DNA of 64,000 nt from Acanthosepion esculentum. Taxonomy: Eukaryota; Mollusca; Cephalopoda; Sepiida; Sepiidae. The notes beneath the pieces are model-generated. The model was not told the origin of the DNA. It did not search any database and saw only the letters and a list, made by a program, of their open reading frames with translations. The position numbers were made by a program, and so were the translations under genes. The first letter of the stretch is position 1. Each line of letters opens with the position of its first letter. Where the stretch lies: positions 100,795,102-100,859,101 of the forward strand of contig OZ038485.1 in NCBI GenBank assembly GCA_964036315.1, in the 5' to 3' direction. Of the stretch, positions 19,761 through 30,308 are shown one piece after another.

Positions 19761-20211
19761 AAGCGTTCACTGGTAACACACGGCAGATAACAGGGTTATC
19801 ACGCTCGTCGTAGACGGATTGCAGAAACGACTCTCTCCAGTAATGGAATCGCAATATTTTTTTTGTTGCTGTTTCTTTACACATTTCAACGAGAAGATTA
19901 TTCTGGGTGTTCTATTTATGTAAAAAAAAAAGTTCAAAGAGGATCTCCAGTGGTAAAAGAGCCGAACCGATTGCCAGTCATCTTTGGAATATCGAAAACC
20001 CATCCAATGGAATAAGACATCAGAATATTCTTTTAGTTCGCCGTTGATCTTGACATAAAACAATGAATGATCTGAACGACACAAGGGAGGTCTAAATATT
20101 TACGGGTGACTAACTATGCTGGGAATACAAGTCGGCTTATCCATAAATAATCCAAAGAATATGAGATGCTACTAAACAAACCAATGATGGCGAACATTTA
20201 ATCACCACATA
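19761..20211. repeat. Dispersed repeat fragment
   Basis: TTCACTGGTAACAC...ATCACGCTCGTC...CTCTCTCCAGTAATGGAATC recurs at 52040-52140, so at least 19765-19870 belongs to a dispersed family. The minus ORF 19767-20084 overlaps it and has no known domain. Confidence 0.5.
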
Positions 20212-21066
20212 CAGGGTACGGTAGATAAATTGTCGTCTAAATTACGCAAATGAAAATAACACTGACATCTCATTTTAACAAATATATTTACCAAAATTAC
20301 ACGAAAATATCTTGAAATACTAAAGAGTAAATTTATCCAATAATATCGCCATTGGCTTCAAGCACGGCTTCCAAACGAGTTAGGAATCTCCTGCAAATTT
20401 TCTGGACGGTCTCCTTGTTTAAGCTGGTGAATGCTGCCATAATTCTTGCCTTCAGTTAAGATTTGATGTTGCAATGATATTTTGGTCACTCACCCGACAC
20501 ATTATAATCAAGGGGGTTGCAATCTGGGGAGGTAGTCGGGCAGATGTAAGGGGTGATGTAATCGCAGAATTTGTCTGACAGCTATGATTGGGATCTCCTG
20601 CTAGTGTTACATAGTACAGTGTATTTAGGGTCTTCTAGCAGCCACTTTCTTGACCAAGAGCAGCACTACCTCCTCAAGGCACTTGATGTAGACCTCCGTG
20701 CTGAGTCTGAGGCCTTGTTAGAAGAAAAATGGAGGTATAAGGTTACCGTCACTAGTGATCGCGCCAATCACCTTCGTAATCACTATTAGAAACATTCAAC
20801 TCTTTCCGAGACCTCTGCAGTGTCCTCAGATTGACGCCCAAAGACACTGAAATGTTAGTATTGAAGCTTCTGATGCGATTGCTAAGCAGTACAGCATGAA
20901 GTTTCCAAATTTCTGGCGAGGTGAATTGCATCATGGCGCTCTTTTTCTCACAGACAGTTCCCAACTGACTCTACTATACTGTGCAGTTCGCAAAATAAAA
21001 GAAAACAAACAGCGCGCTTGCGCGAAACTAAAAATCTAAAATGGCGACAATTTACCCATCGAACCA
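20212..21066 (-). mobile_element. Internally deleted mariner-like element, copy 1
   Basis: 855 bp between TA dinucleotides (20210-20211 and 21067-21068). TIRs share GATAAATTGTCG against CGACAATTTACC. On the minus strand the right side encodes a start (MMQFTSPEIWKLHAVLLSNR, then VSLGVNLRTLQRSRKEL), an HTH start of a mariner-type transposase; the left side retains MAAFTSL-like C-terminal text. The central catalytic part is lost. Confidence 0.75.
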
Positions 21067-21101
21067 TATATATATCAAGTATGTTGTGAAGTTCAATTTA
21101 C

Positions 21102-21191
21102 ATTACATGAATCATTCATACAAAAAGCAGATAGTGAAGTTAATGATCATTAACTTCACTATCTACTTTTTGTATGAATGATTCATGTAAT
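21102..21191. repeat. 45-bp palindrome without loop
   Basis: 21102-21146 is the reverse complement of 21147-21191 with one mismatch (GCAGATAG against CTATCTAC); the centre is AATGATCATT. Confidence 0.93.
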
Positions 21192-21194
21192 ATA

Positions 21195-21250
<56 letters not shown>
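21192..21250. repeat. AT microsatellite
   Basis: AT run lying exactly between two large palindromes. Confidence 0.96.
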
Positions 21251-21251
<1 letters not shown>

Positions 21252-21253
<2 letters not shown>

Positions 21254-21348
21254 TAAAGAATAAACAACGACGTTGATGCGATCAACAGACAAACGACCTA
21301 ACGTCGTTTGTCTGTTGATCGCATCAACGTCGTTGTTTATTCTTTAGT
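21252..21348. repeat. Perfect 46-bp hairpin
   Basis: 21252-21297 is an exact reverse complement of 21303-21348; the loop is CTAAC. Confidence 0.96.
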
Positions 21349-21954
21349 CAAGAAAAAATCCCGGATAACAAAAGATAAAAGAAAGGCCAAAAGCCAAAAA
21401 CCTACCTACGCAGTAAAGAAAAGAAAAGAAAAACTGGTGAAAATAAATGGAAGGTGCAAGAGAACGTCTGCTGTCTTGAATTTTTAAGGTGGGTTAAATT
21501 TTATTTCGTTTTTTTTTTTCGTTTTGATGCGCGTACTACACCTTATATAGGAATGTAGATAGGTAGCCACTATCACGAAAATTATTAGGTTTAGGAAAAC
21601 GATCGTAGGAAAATTCCCACGAGGAATGGGAAAGACTGCACATTCCTACTGTAGATAATCCACGTTCAAAGCTGTGTTAATTCGCAGAAAACGTTTCTAC
21701 AAGAATTCCTACGAAAATGAATGTAGTTTTACAGAACACCTGAATACGTTTTCGTTTAAACCATGATATACATTTCCACATTTTACTTTTGCTACGACTT
21801 TCATCTCCAGAAAAAAATGTAAGTACCTGGAAGTTTCAAATTTTCCGTGTGTTATATTTTGGTCTTATGTCTTGATATATGAAATATATATATGAAATAA
21901 CTCGACTCAGCTGAGTCTTCTGACCTTATAGTTCTTTTTATATTATACAATATT
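21349..21954. other. No recognisable feature
   Basis: AT-rich sequence. Its right part could be decayed upstream coding sequence of the PLE that follows, but I could not align it. Confidence 0.4.
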
Positions 21955-23110
21955 ACAGCATACCGTGAAATTAATATAACTGACATTGATTTATACAGAG
22001 ACGATGGACTTATGGTTATAAAGAACTCTACTAACTTTAAAATCGATAAAATTAAAAGATATTACATAAAGAATTTAAATGCCTGAACTTAAAAATTGCT
22101 GTAAGCACTAAATTGAAAAAAGTTAACTTCCTTGATATAACATTAGATTTAATGAAAAATATATACATACCTTATAAAAAAAAACAATACTATTCCTTTA
22201 TATATATATATATATATATATCCTAAATTTAATCATCCTCCATCTATAATTAAGCATATACCTTTATCTATCAAAAAAAGTACAAATTCAGCAAATGAGA
22301 AGATTTTCAATGAACATATTAATTTCTATAATAAAGCTCTTAAAGATAGTGGCTACCAAAACCGAAAACTAACTTACATAAAAAATGAAAATGGAAAGCA
22401 TAGAAATAACAGAAGCAGAATAATAATTTGTTATACACCCCCATACAACTAAATGGTAAAGAATGAATTAGGACAAAAATTTCTTGAATTAATCGTTAAT
22501 CATTTTCCTAAAGATAGTAAACTCAATACTATTTTTAACAAAAATAAACTAAAGTTAAGTTACAGATGTACTGAAAACTTATGGAAAATTATTAAGAAAC
22601 ATTATGCTAATATCTTGAATAAACACTTAGACCAAAACCAATTAAATTTGAACAGTATAAAAATAAAAAGAGATGAAGATAAACAAAAATTATGTAACTG
22701 CAGAAATCCTCATAACTGTCCTCTACAAAATAAATGTTGCATGGAATCATTAGTATACCAATGCAATATCTTATCTATTGAAGATCTCGACAACGTAAAA
22801 ATCTGTATAGGTTGCGCAAGCCATGAGTTCAAGAAAAGATTCAATCAACATCAAAGTTCATTTAGGATAAATAAATACCGAAATCAGACGTCCCTATCGA
22901 AATATTTCTGGCACTAAACCAATAAAAGACCTACAGCAAAATGGAAATTAATAAGAAAAGCTAAAATATGTATGTTATTAAATGATCCATGTCCTTTGTG
23001 CATACATGAGAAACTATATATTACTAGGTTTATAAAAAAAAAAATTTACTGAAACAGAGACGTGAAATAACTATTCTTTGCTGACATTGTCAACAATTTT
23101 CCTTAAATAA
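21955..23110 (+). pseudogene. Penelope-like element: RT C-part plus GIY-YIG
   Basis: Order along the strand: reverse transcriptase active site YRDDGL (near 21995-22012); KVNFLDITLDL and IPYKK (22115-22175), the conserved block after the palm; then SIIKHIPL and RSRIIICYTPPYN; then an open frame 22453-22917 with CNCRNPHNCPLQNKCC (Zn-finger-like linker), LVYQCNIL and the endonuclease text IGCASHEFKKRFNQHQSSF; finally LCIHEKLYITRF. RT followed by C-terminal GIY-YIG defines canonical Penelope-like elements. Broken by frameshifts, stops and an AT array inside the RT region. Confidence 0.85.
22198..22221. repeat. AT microsatellite inside PLE coding region
   Basis: An AT run sits where related elements encode a Tyr/Ile/Asn-rich stretch before the SNHP-like block, suggesting expansion of TAT/ATA codons. 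Confidence 0.8.
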
Positions 23111-23327
23111 TAGTTTTTAAAAAAAGAAGCGTAGCTGGTAATATACATACTTATACGTAATAATACTTTTTAAATAATTTAACTATTTCTATTACATTTA
23201 TTTGTTTTAAAAAGAAATATAATCTAATAGTAATTTTAAAATTGTAGTTTACATTGAGCACTGTTTTAAAAAATAAAAATATCAATAAGAACACCGGATT
23301 ACATATCTTACTGTTCTTTCTTTTATT

Positions 23328-23330
<3 letters not shown>
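23111..23330. other. AT-rich 3' flank of the PLE
   Basis: May be PLE 3' untranslated sequence; no hammerhead core is visible in it. Confidence 0.4.

Positions 23331-23394
<64 letters not shown>
23331..23394. repeat. AT microsatellite
   Basis: About 31 AT units, downstream of the PLE. Confidence 0.97.
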
Positions 23395-23401
<7 letters not shown>

Positions 23402-23519
23402 ACTCTCAATCTAAGTTGTGTCCTGAAATCTAATCAATTTCTTTTTGCTCATTGCCCACGTTTCTACAACATGTCATTAGAATTCACTTTAACTTCCGAA
23501 GATAACTGTATGGACAGTT

Positions 23520-23590
23520 CATTGATTGGTTGATTTTTTACGTCTTATCAACCTTTTGTGGATTATTTAAAGCTGAAATATATATTGATT
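23520..23590 (-). repeat. Composite repeat C, diverged 3' module
   Basis: TTGGTTGATTTTTTACGTCT and TATCAACC...GGATTATTTAAAGC match the family 3' module. Similar solo modules are at 27735-27810, 47795-47850 and 60665-60735. Confidence 0.5.
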
Positions 23591-24030
23591 TCTAAGAATA
23601 ATTCTTTTTTGTGCAAGTGAATATTGCATTAATCATTTTTTTATAGAATAATAATGGTTCTAAGTTAAGAATCCTACTATCTAATACATAGATTGGATGA
23701 GTAGATAGATTCATACCTTTTCCCAATGTTATTTGTCATGAGCCTAGCTCACTGGACTAAGACTCTTCCAAATTTTGACAACAAAATTTTATGACCATCA
23801 ATTTTTGGCGCAAAAATTATTGTCTAATCACGTGATAATAATTAACTAATCAAATTAAATTTAAAACCGGATTGGAATTCAAATTCATATCTCAGATTTC
23901 GCATTCTCCGCCTCTATAATTGTGTTGACAGGCAGACAAATATGGAGGAATAGGTCTTCTGTATAACTTTATAAGTCAGCTATAAAAAAAAAACAATGCT
24001 ACACTAAAAGGGAAGAGATGCTTGATTTGC
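23591..24030. other. No recognisable feature
   Basis: AT-rich unassigned sequence; the region 23750-23880 shares an AATCACGTGATAA-like phrase with 30600-30660 (dispersed repeat). Confidence 0.4.
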
Positions 24031-24164
24031 TTTGCTTCGGTTTGTTTTACAACATATCAATCTCAGTTGCTTATTTAATGCCGGCAACATATTTTATAAC
24101 TGGTAATATTTTTTTTTCAAAAATGTATCGTTGGTAATATATATATTTTTAAATATATTGAGCG
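24031..24164 (-). mobile_element. Composite repeat C fragment (copy 5)
   Basis: 3' module (TTTACAACATATCAATCTCA, TTATTTAATGCCGGC) followed by two tandem-core units (TGGTAATATTTTTTTTTCAA). It abuts the rearranged Tc1 fragment. Confidence 0.6.
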
Positions 24165-24555
24165 GTATGTATTGGAGCATTATCGTCTTGGAAGATGCAG
24201 TCACCATCAGGGAATAAAGTGTGGGTCATTAAGAATTGGTATGAAGAGCATGAAAGTGAGTTAGAACACATGGAGTGGCCTCCCAAATCTCCAGATATCA
24301 ATATTATTGGACATTTGTGGTGCATTTTGGGGCGACAAGTTATGAGCCGCTATCCTCCACCGTCATGTCTTAAAGAGCTGGAGCAGGTGTTAATGGGAGA
24401 ATGGCTGAAAATTCCTCTGGATGAAGTCAGGAAGCTGTATGATTCCATTCCTAGATGTATTAAAGCTGTATGTGAGGCTAAAGGAGGACCAACTCCATAT
24501 TAAATAAATTTTATTTGAATTTAACAAGTGTTTCGATTATTTTGTCCAACCCCTG
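24165..24555 (+). pseudogene. Tc1-like transposase 3' part with inverted segment
   Basis: The plus frame 24219-24500 reads VIKNWYEEHESELEHMEW, PPKSPDI, and ends KAKGGPTPY-like (here CEAKGGPTPY), the C-terminal third of a Tc1 transposase; the catalytic E position reads G (NIIGHLW). The adjoining 24165-24212 encodes FQDDNAPIHTA, the preceding block with the second catalytic D, but on the minus strand. So this segment is inverted in place. The right TIR is kept, ending GGACAAAATAATCG (inverted) at 24555 before TA. Confidence 0.8.
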
Positions 24556-24660
24556 TACCTCAAAACCTCCTGATCAGAGGCCTTGCTGTTGAACGTAGTT
24601 TATCGACTTACCCAAGACACGGGGAGTAGTTTATCGTCATACTAAAGACGCACTTGGTTT
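24556..24660 (-). repeat. Composite repeat C, 5' module fragment
   Basis: AAAACCTCCTGATCAGAGGC and CTTACCCAAGAC...GTAGTTTATCGTC are the inverse of the family 5' module. It begins exactly at the Tc1 right end, so the Tc1 piece probably inserted into a family C copy. Confidence 0.6.
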
Positions 24661-25027
24661 GGACAACCGAGAAAATCATTCGTTTACACGGAAAGCTAAC
24701 AAAAATTGGGCGAGATGTTTTTATTGAATCGGAAACGTGATAATTAATATTGCGATGACTTGCCCGTCTACTTACAAGTGTTTTCCTTTTTTATGGTACA
24801 ACGGACTTTGTCTCTGAATATTTGCAGCAACATATATATTTTTTTATCTGGCCGTTATGTTCCTTATAAAGTAATAGCTAGAAATTCAAAAGCGTAAAGA
24901 TCTTTATTGTATGGTTTATGTCTCATGGAGATACGCGCGATTAACAGCGTTTGTATTTGCTTATGAATGTTGCTATTTAAGCGTGTGGAGGAAGTGAGAG
25001 GGAAATTAAGAAGGATATTTATCACCT
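24661..25027. other. No recognisable feature
   Basis: Unassigned AT-rich sequence before the GAAA region. Confidence 0.5.
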
Positions 25028-25248
25028 GGATGGAAGAAAGAAAGAAAGAATGAAAGAAAGAAGGGTGTGAAAAACGAGAAAAAAAACATCCCATAATAAT
25101 CAATGAACAGAAAAGATAGAAGGAATGGAAAAAGGAAGAATGAAAGACAGAAGAGGAAAGTGAAAAACTAGAAAAATACATCCCATAATCAATGAAAAGA
25201 AAGAAAGAATAGCGGGAGTGAAAGACTTCAAATAACATCCCATAAGCA

Positions 25249-25304
<56 letters not shown>

Positions 25305-25423
25305 AAAGGGAGAGTGAATGGCAAGAAAAAACATCCCATAAGCAATGAATAGAAAGAAAGAAAGAAAGAAAGAAAGAAGAGGGAGAGTGAATGACAAGAA
25401 AAAACATCCCATAAGCAATGAAT

Positions 25424-25486
<63 letters not shown>

Positions 25487-26303
25487 AAATATAGCGGGAG
25501 TGAAAGACATCAAATAACATCCCATAAGCAAAAAAAGAAAGAAAGAAAGAAAGAAAGGAACGAAGAAAGAGGCAGATGGAAAGGCGAGAAAATACATCCC
25601 ATAATCAATTAATTGAAAAGAAGGATGGAAGAAAGAAGGGGAGTGAAAACTAGAAAAATACATCCCACCACCAATGAATTGATAAACAAAGAAATAAAGA
25701 AAGAAAGAGGAGAGTAAAAATCGAAACAGACTATACATCAGATAATCAATGAATTCAAAAGAAAGAAAGAAATCAATGAAAGAAAGTAGTATCGAGAGAA
25801 AAACGAGGTAAAATGGTATATTTTATCTCGTTTGTCACTCAGCAATTATTTCTTTCATTAAAAAAGAAAGAGAGGAGAGTAAAAACAAGTAATAACAACC
25901 CTAATCAAAAAAGCGTAAGAAAGAAAAAAAAGAAAGAAAGTGAGAAAGTAAAACAAGAAAAAAATGATAATAATCAAAGAATTTTAAAGAAAGAAAGCGA
26001 AACACAAACAAACGTATGTATCAAAGAAAGGAAAATGGAATGATAAAATAACCACATAATTCAAGAATTGAAAGGAAAGGAAGAAAGAAAGAAATGCCGA
26101 GTGAAAAATAAGAAAGAAGAAAAACAACGATGATATGAAATATAAATAAACACTTCCAAAGAAATTAAGAAACCAGGAAGACAGAAACTAACAATAACCA
26201 ATGAAAAAAACAAACAAAAAGAAAACATTATTAAGGAAAAAGAAAGAAAAGAAATAGGGAAAACATCAAAAGAATAACAATGCATTGTCTGATGAAGAGA
26301 TTA

Positions 26304-26352
<49 letters not shown>

Positions 26353-26437
26353 GAGAAACTTGAGTAAAAAGGAATAAGAGGGAAAAATTAAGATGATTTT
26401 AAGAAAGAAAGAATGATAGATTCGGTAAGAGCTAAGC

Positions 26438-26504
<67 letters not shown>

Positions 26505-26600
26505 AAAAAGAAAGAAAGAAACTTGACTAAAAAGGAATAAGAAGGAAAAATTAAGATGATTTTAAGAAAGAAAGAATGATAGATTCGGTAAGAGCTAAGC

Positions 26601-26663
<63 letters not shown>

Positions 26664-26749
26664 AAAAGAAAGAAAGAAACTTGACTAAAAAGGAAAAATT
26701 AAGATGATTTTAAGAAAGGAAGAATAATTGATTCGGAAAGAGCTAAGCA

Positions 26750-26798
<49 letters not shown>

Positions 26799-26822
26799 AG
26801 GAAAGAAAGAAAGAAAGGGAGA
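25028..26822. repeat. GAAA arrays with two higher-order patterns
   Basis: GAAA blocks of 20-70 bp are separated by conserved spacers. In 25028-25740 the spacer contains ACATCCCATAA(G/T)CAATGAA, recurring about every 70-100 bp. In 26290-26822 a different spacer (CTTGACTAAAAAGGAA ... GATTCGGTAAGAGCTAAGC) recurs three times at about 163 and 148 bp. Phe/Leu/Ser-rich frames are artefacts. Confidence 0.95.
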
Positions 26823-26964
26823 GGATTTGGGAGGCACAAAGAAGAATTTCGACACCAAAGGGTAGAAGTACAGACCATACAAGAACACAATCAAAAGAGA
26901 GAATGGTAATAAGTAGAATGTAGCTCCGTCTCGAAAAACTATTTCTAAAAGAAAGAAAATCATA

Positions 26965-26997
26965 GAAAACAACAACAACAGCAACAACAACAACAAC

Positions 26998-27037
<40 letters not shown>

Positions 27038-27038
27038 T
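26965..27038. repeat. CAA then TAA microsatellite
   Basis: CAACAACAG-type units followed by about 14 AAT units. Confidence 0.95.
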
Positions 27039-27321
27039 AGAAATTAATGGTCATATCAATCTGTGGCCGGGTAAAGGGAAGGATTGGACGATTAATGGCC
27101 AAAATTGAACTGCCGCTGAGTTGAGGTGGCAAGGCATCTATGACAAATGCATATTTCATGAGACTTAATGGCTGCCAATGTCTTCTTATGTTACCGAGAG
27201 TCAAAAGAAGATTGCTGCCAGCAACAAGACATCTCTTGGTTCGAACAATTTGGACAGGCGTTCGCTCTTTGGCTAAAGGGAGAGGGAAGCAGTGGAATTG
27301 GTACACGCACGCAGCCTCTCA

Positions 27322-27322
<1 letters not shown>
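27039..27322. other. GC-moderate island between microsatellites
   Basis: About 280 bp of non-repetitive sequence with overlapping short frames on both strands. Nothing I recognise; not seen elsewhere in the window. A small exon or old single-copy sequence cannot be excluded. Confidence 0.35.

Positions 27323-27386
<64 letters not shown>
27323..27386. repeat. AT microsatellite
   Basis: About 31 AT units. Confidence 0.97.
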
Positions 27387-27388
<2 letters not shown>

Positions 27389-27437
27389 TAAGCTAAAAAC
27401 TGGGGAATATTTATATGCTAGAAAATCAATGAATCTT

Positions 27438-27439
<2 letters not shown>

Positions 27440-27522
<83 letters not shown>
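27440..27522. repeat. AT then GT microsatellite
   Basis: About 18 AT units followed by about 22 GT units. Confidence 0.97.
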
Positions 27523-27524
<2 letters not shown>

Positions 27525-27734
27525 CTATATTTAAATATATCAATAAGCTTATTCTGCGCATAGAAATGTGTATATACACGTCTCAGTGTGCGTTCATGTA
27601 TTCTGATATGCACTATGCCAGAATTTTATTTTGTAAGTCAATGTTTTCGCAATAAAATTGGCATTAAGAAAACATGTTTGTAAAACTAATCTATGGGGGT
27701 CATTTACAATCTCAGATATGATAGGATGAATAGG

Positions 27735-27810
27735 TTTTGAGCGATTTATTTTTGTCGGCTTATCAACCCTTGGTGGGTTATTTAAAGCCGGAAGATATTT
27801 TAGATTGTAT
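27735..27810 (-). repeat. Composite repeat C, solo 3' module
   Basis: GTCGGCTTATCAACCCTTGG then GGTTATTTAAAGCCGG; same module as at 23520 and 60665. Confidence 0.55.
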
Positions 27811-28344
27811 GTGGTTGCTTAAATCCTCGGGGTTCCCATCTAGGTACTCACCGGGCACGATACTTTTTAATTTCCCTTATCGAAAGAGAACTGTTTTTTT
27901 TTGTTTTGTTTTGTTTTTCAGTGTGATTTAACCACAAAAGGTCGAAGAATGCCTGTTTTGTACATTTTTAGTTTTTTTTATCATAGATAATATCGGTGTA
28001 TTTTAGTTCGATATTCGATCAATTTTCACCATGTTTTATCAGCTTGGGTAGGGCCATGTGTACCACGAGAAAGTCTTAAGTTAAATAATAATTAAAAGAC
28101 GTACTAAGAAAGAGTCAGCTGAAATTCCCGGAAGACAAATAAGGAAAGAGTGCTTGGAGAATTGGACACTCAAAGACCATATTTATCCGCGGGATTAAAT
28201 TTCTAATCCATTTGTTGAATTAAAACTTGATCAAATACTTTATAGCTGGGACTGGAACTGATCTCTAGAGTCTTGTGAATATTATAGCAAACATTTTAAC
28301 CCTACTTTTTGGAATAATTAACCCATCACATATCAAACCGTTCT
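27811..28344. other. No recognisable feature
   Basis: Unassigned; a GTACTCACCGGGCAC phrase and T-rich runs only. Confidence 0.45.
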
Positions 28345-29106
28345 GGGTATGACGATAAACTACATCCGCATCCTGGTAAGACAATAAACTATGCCCAGCA
28401 GCAAGGCCTCTGATCAGGAGGTTTTGAGGAGCGTGGGACCACTTCTTAATTGCCGGTGTTCTCAGGTTCACCCTGATCCGGGGTGGTAGCACCTGTTAGG
28501 GTCCCAGCTATCGGCAAATAGTTAACCCCCAAACTGGGTCGAAATACTATGTAAGTATAAAAATAGGTTTTAATACCAGAAATACTGTCTATATTTCTGA
28601 CATGAGGTATTATGTACAGTATTTACATTAGTCGGACTATTGTCCTCATCTTTGTCGCCATATTTGTCACAACGAGTGTGAGTTCAATACCCGGTTAAGG
28701 CAGTGGAGAACTTTCACATGGAAAATTAGCAGGAGATAACTGATAACTGACATCCATCAAACATGGCACGTGGAACTAGAACCACCTGAAGAAGGCCGGA
28801 GCGTACAACGGCCGAAACGTTGTGACAAATATGGCGAAAAAGATGAGGACAATAGTCCGACTAATGTAAATACTGTACCAGAAATACTTTGTTAAAAAAA
28901 TTATTACCAGCAATACATTTTTGGGATAAAAAAACATAACCAGCTATACATTTTTGAAAAAAAAAAAAGATATTCCATGCAATACATTTTTTAAGAAAAG
29001 TATTACCAGAAATAGACTTTTGGAAGAAAAAAAATATTACTAGAAATACATTTTTGGAAAAAAAAAATATTACCAGCAATAAAAAATTTAGTCAGCATTA
29101 AATAAC
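28345..29106 (+). mobile_element. Composite repeat C, copy with two nested insertions
   Basis: 5' module 28345-28570 (CAAGGCCTCTGATCAGGAGG, GTCCCAGCTATCGGC, CCCCCAAACTGGG), tandem core of about 33-bp ACCAGCAATACATTTTT-type units at 28877-29090, then the start of the 3' module. The tandem core is interrupted by a SINE fold-back (28587-28875) and the 3' module by a 288-bp LTR-like block (29107-29394), after which the module resumes (29395-29435). Confidence 0.7.
28587..28875. mobile_element. SINE fold-back nested in composite repeat
   Basis: The left 90 bp are the SINE tail in minus orientation; 28678-28875 is the SINE from box B (GTTCAATAC) to the tail in plus orientation. The ends therefore pair (about 28615-28672 with 28820-28879). 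Flanks 28574-28586 and 28876-28888 both read TACCAGAAATACT, a possible 13-bp target duplication, although the host array itself repeats a similar word. The plus part holds CTGAAGA (28786-28792), a perfect GGCCG/CGGCC stem and GAAAC (28814-28818). Confidence 0.7.
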
Positions 29107-29394
29107 TGTTATATTCCGTGCTAATAGGAATATATACTTGAACAACACGGTGAATAAAATAGGTAAAGGTAATAACCAGTACGATAAGAAATAAGGTACA
29201 GTTATGCGCACAGTCGTCGCAAGTCAATCCGGCAGTGAGTGCTGCTATTGTATGGTCGGTAGTTCTCGCCTAAGGTTGAGTTATAAACAGATCCCTACTC
29301 GCCTCCTGTAGTCCGTTGACTTACAGATACTTACAGTTAGTTACTACCTATAGTGTAGTCACTCATGGAGGTGACAGGTTATTCCATTACATCA
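29107..29394. mobile_element. Candidate solo LTR
   Basis: 288-bp insertion inside the composite repeat 3' module. It starts TG, ends CA and is flanked by ATAAC (29102-29106) and ATCAC (29395-29399), a 5-bp target duplication with one mismatch. Length is close to that of the LTRs at 53736 and 58050 but the sequence differs. Short internal peptides are incidental. No internal coding region, hence a solo LTR. Confidence 0.5.
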
Positions 29395-29435
29395 ATCACC
29401 CATTGAGATTGATATGCCGTAAACCAAACAAAAAA

Positions 29436-29679
29436 CAAACCAAACCTTCACAGATTAAAAAAATTAGCCACCTTGTCGAAAGACTAAAATTCAGATAAAA
29501 TTATATTTATATTAACATTATAACGGGCGAGTTTTAAGTAATAAGATCAGCTCTTATTAATACAAACGTTGATAAAAATGTGATTTGTTCTTCTAGGTTT
29601 TATTACGTATGCTAAGAGAAACATTCATCATATTTATAAAAGATATGGTCCACATAAATATATTTAATACATATTAAAT
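29436..29679. other. No recognisable feature
   Basis: AT-rich. Confidence 0.45.
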
Positions 29680-30235
29680 GCATGACATCCAGCAACAAGG
29701 CCTTTGATAGGAGCTTTTCAGGAGCCTAGAACCACCTCTTAATTGCTGTCGTTCCCAAGTCCACCCTGACCCAAAGTGTTAGCACCTGTTCGGGCTCCAT
29801 ATCTGGGACACTAACAGGTGTGTAAACCGCCATACTAGAGTCAAAACACTATGACTATTAAAAAAAACTTGTAAAAATACTGGCAATAGATTTTTAGAAT
29901 AAAAAATACCAGGAATACATTCCTGTAAGAAAAAATTACCAGCCATACATTTCTGTAAGGAAAAACAATTACCAGCCAGACATTTTTGTAACAAAAAAAT
30001 TGCCAGAAATACATTTTTTCAAGAAAAAAATTTCCAGCAATAAATTTTTTTAAGAAAAAAATTGCCAGAATTACATTTTCGTAGCAAAATTCATTACCAG
30101 AAATACATATTTGTAACAACAAAATTACCAGCAATACATTCTTTAAATGAAATTATTACTGCTCCCAAGAAAATTAAACTTCGGCAGTAAATGACCCATA
30201 GGGTGCTGCTATTCCGCTCAGCATAAAAAAAATCG
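29680..30235 (+). mobile_element. Composite repeat C, copy 8 with long tandem core
   Basis: 5' module 29685-29860, tandem core of about nine degenerate units around ACCAG.(A/C)ATACATTTTTGTAA (29870-30150), then 3' module (CAGTAAATGACCCATAGGGT). Best copy for seeing core variation. Confidence 0.7.
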
Positions 30236-30263
30236 CTCAAATAAACATTAAATGGATGAATAC

Positions 30264-30265
<2 letters not shown>

Positions 30266-30307
<42 letters not shown>
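30266..30307. repeat. AT microsatellite
   Basis: About 21 AT units directly after the composite repeat. Confidence 0.96.

Positions 30308-30308
<1 letters not shown>

Noticed and set aside
25100..25738. Frames of over 200 codons rich in Phe, Leu and Ser
   Set aside because: Products of GAAA arrays without stop codons on the minus strand.
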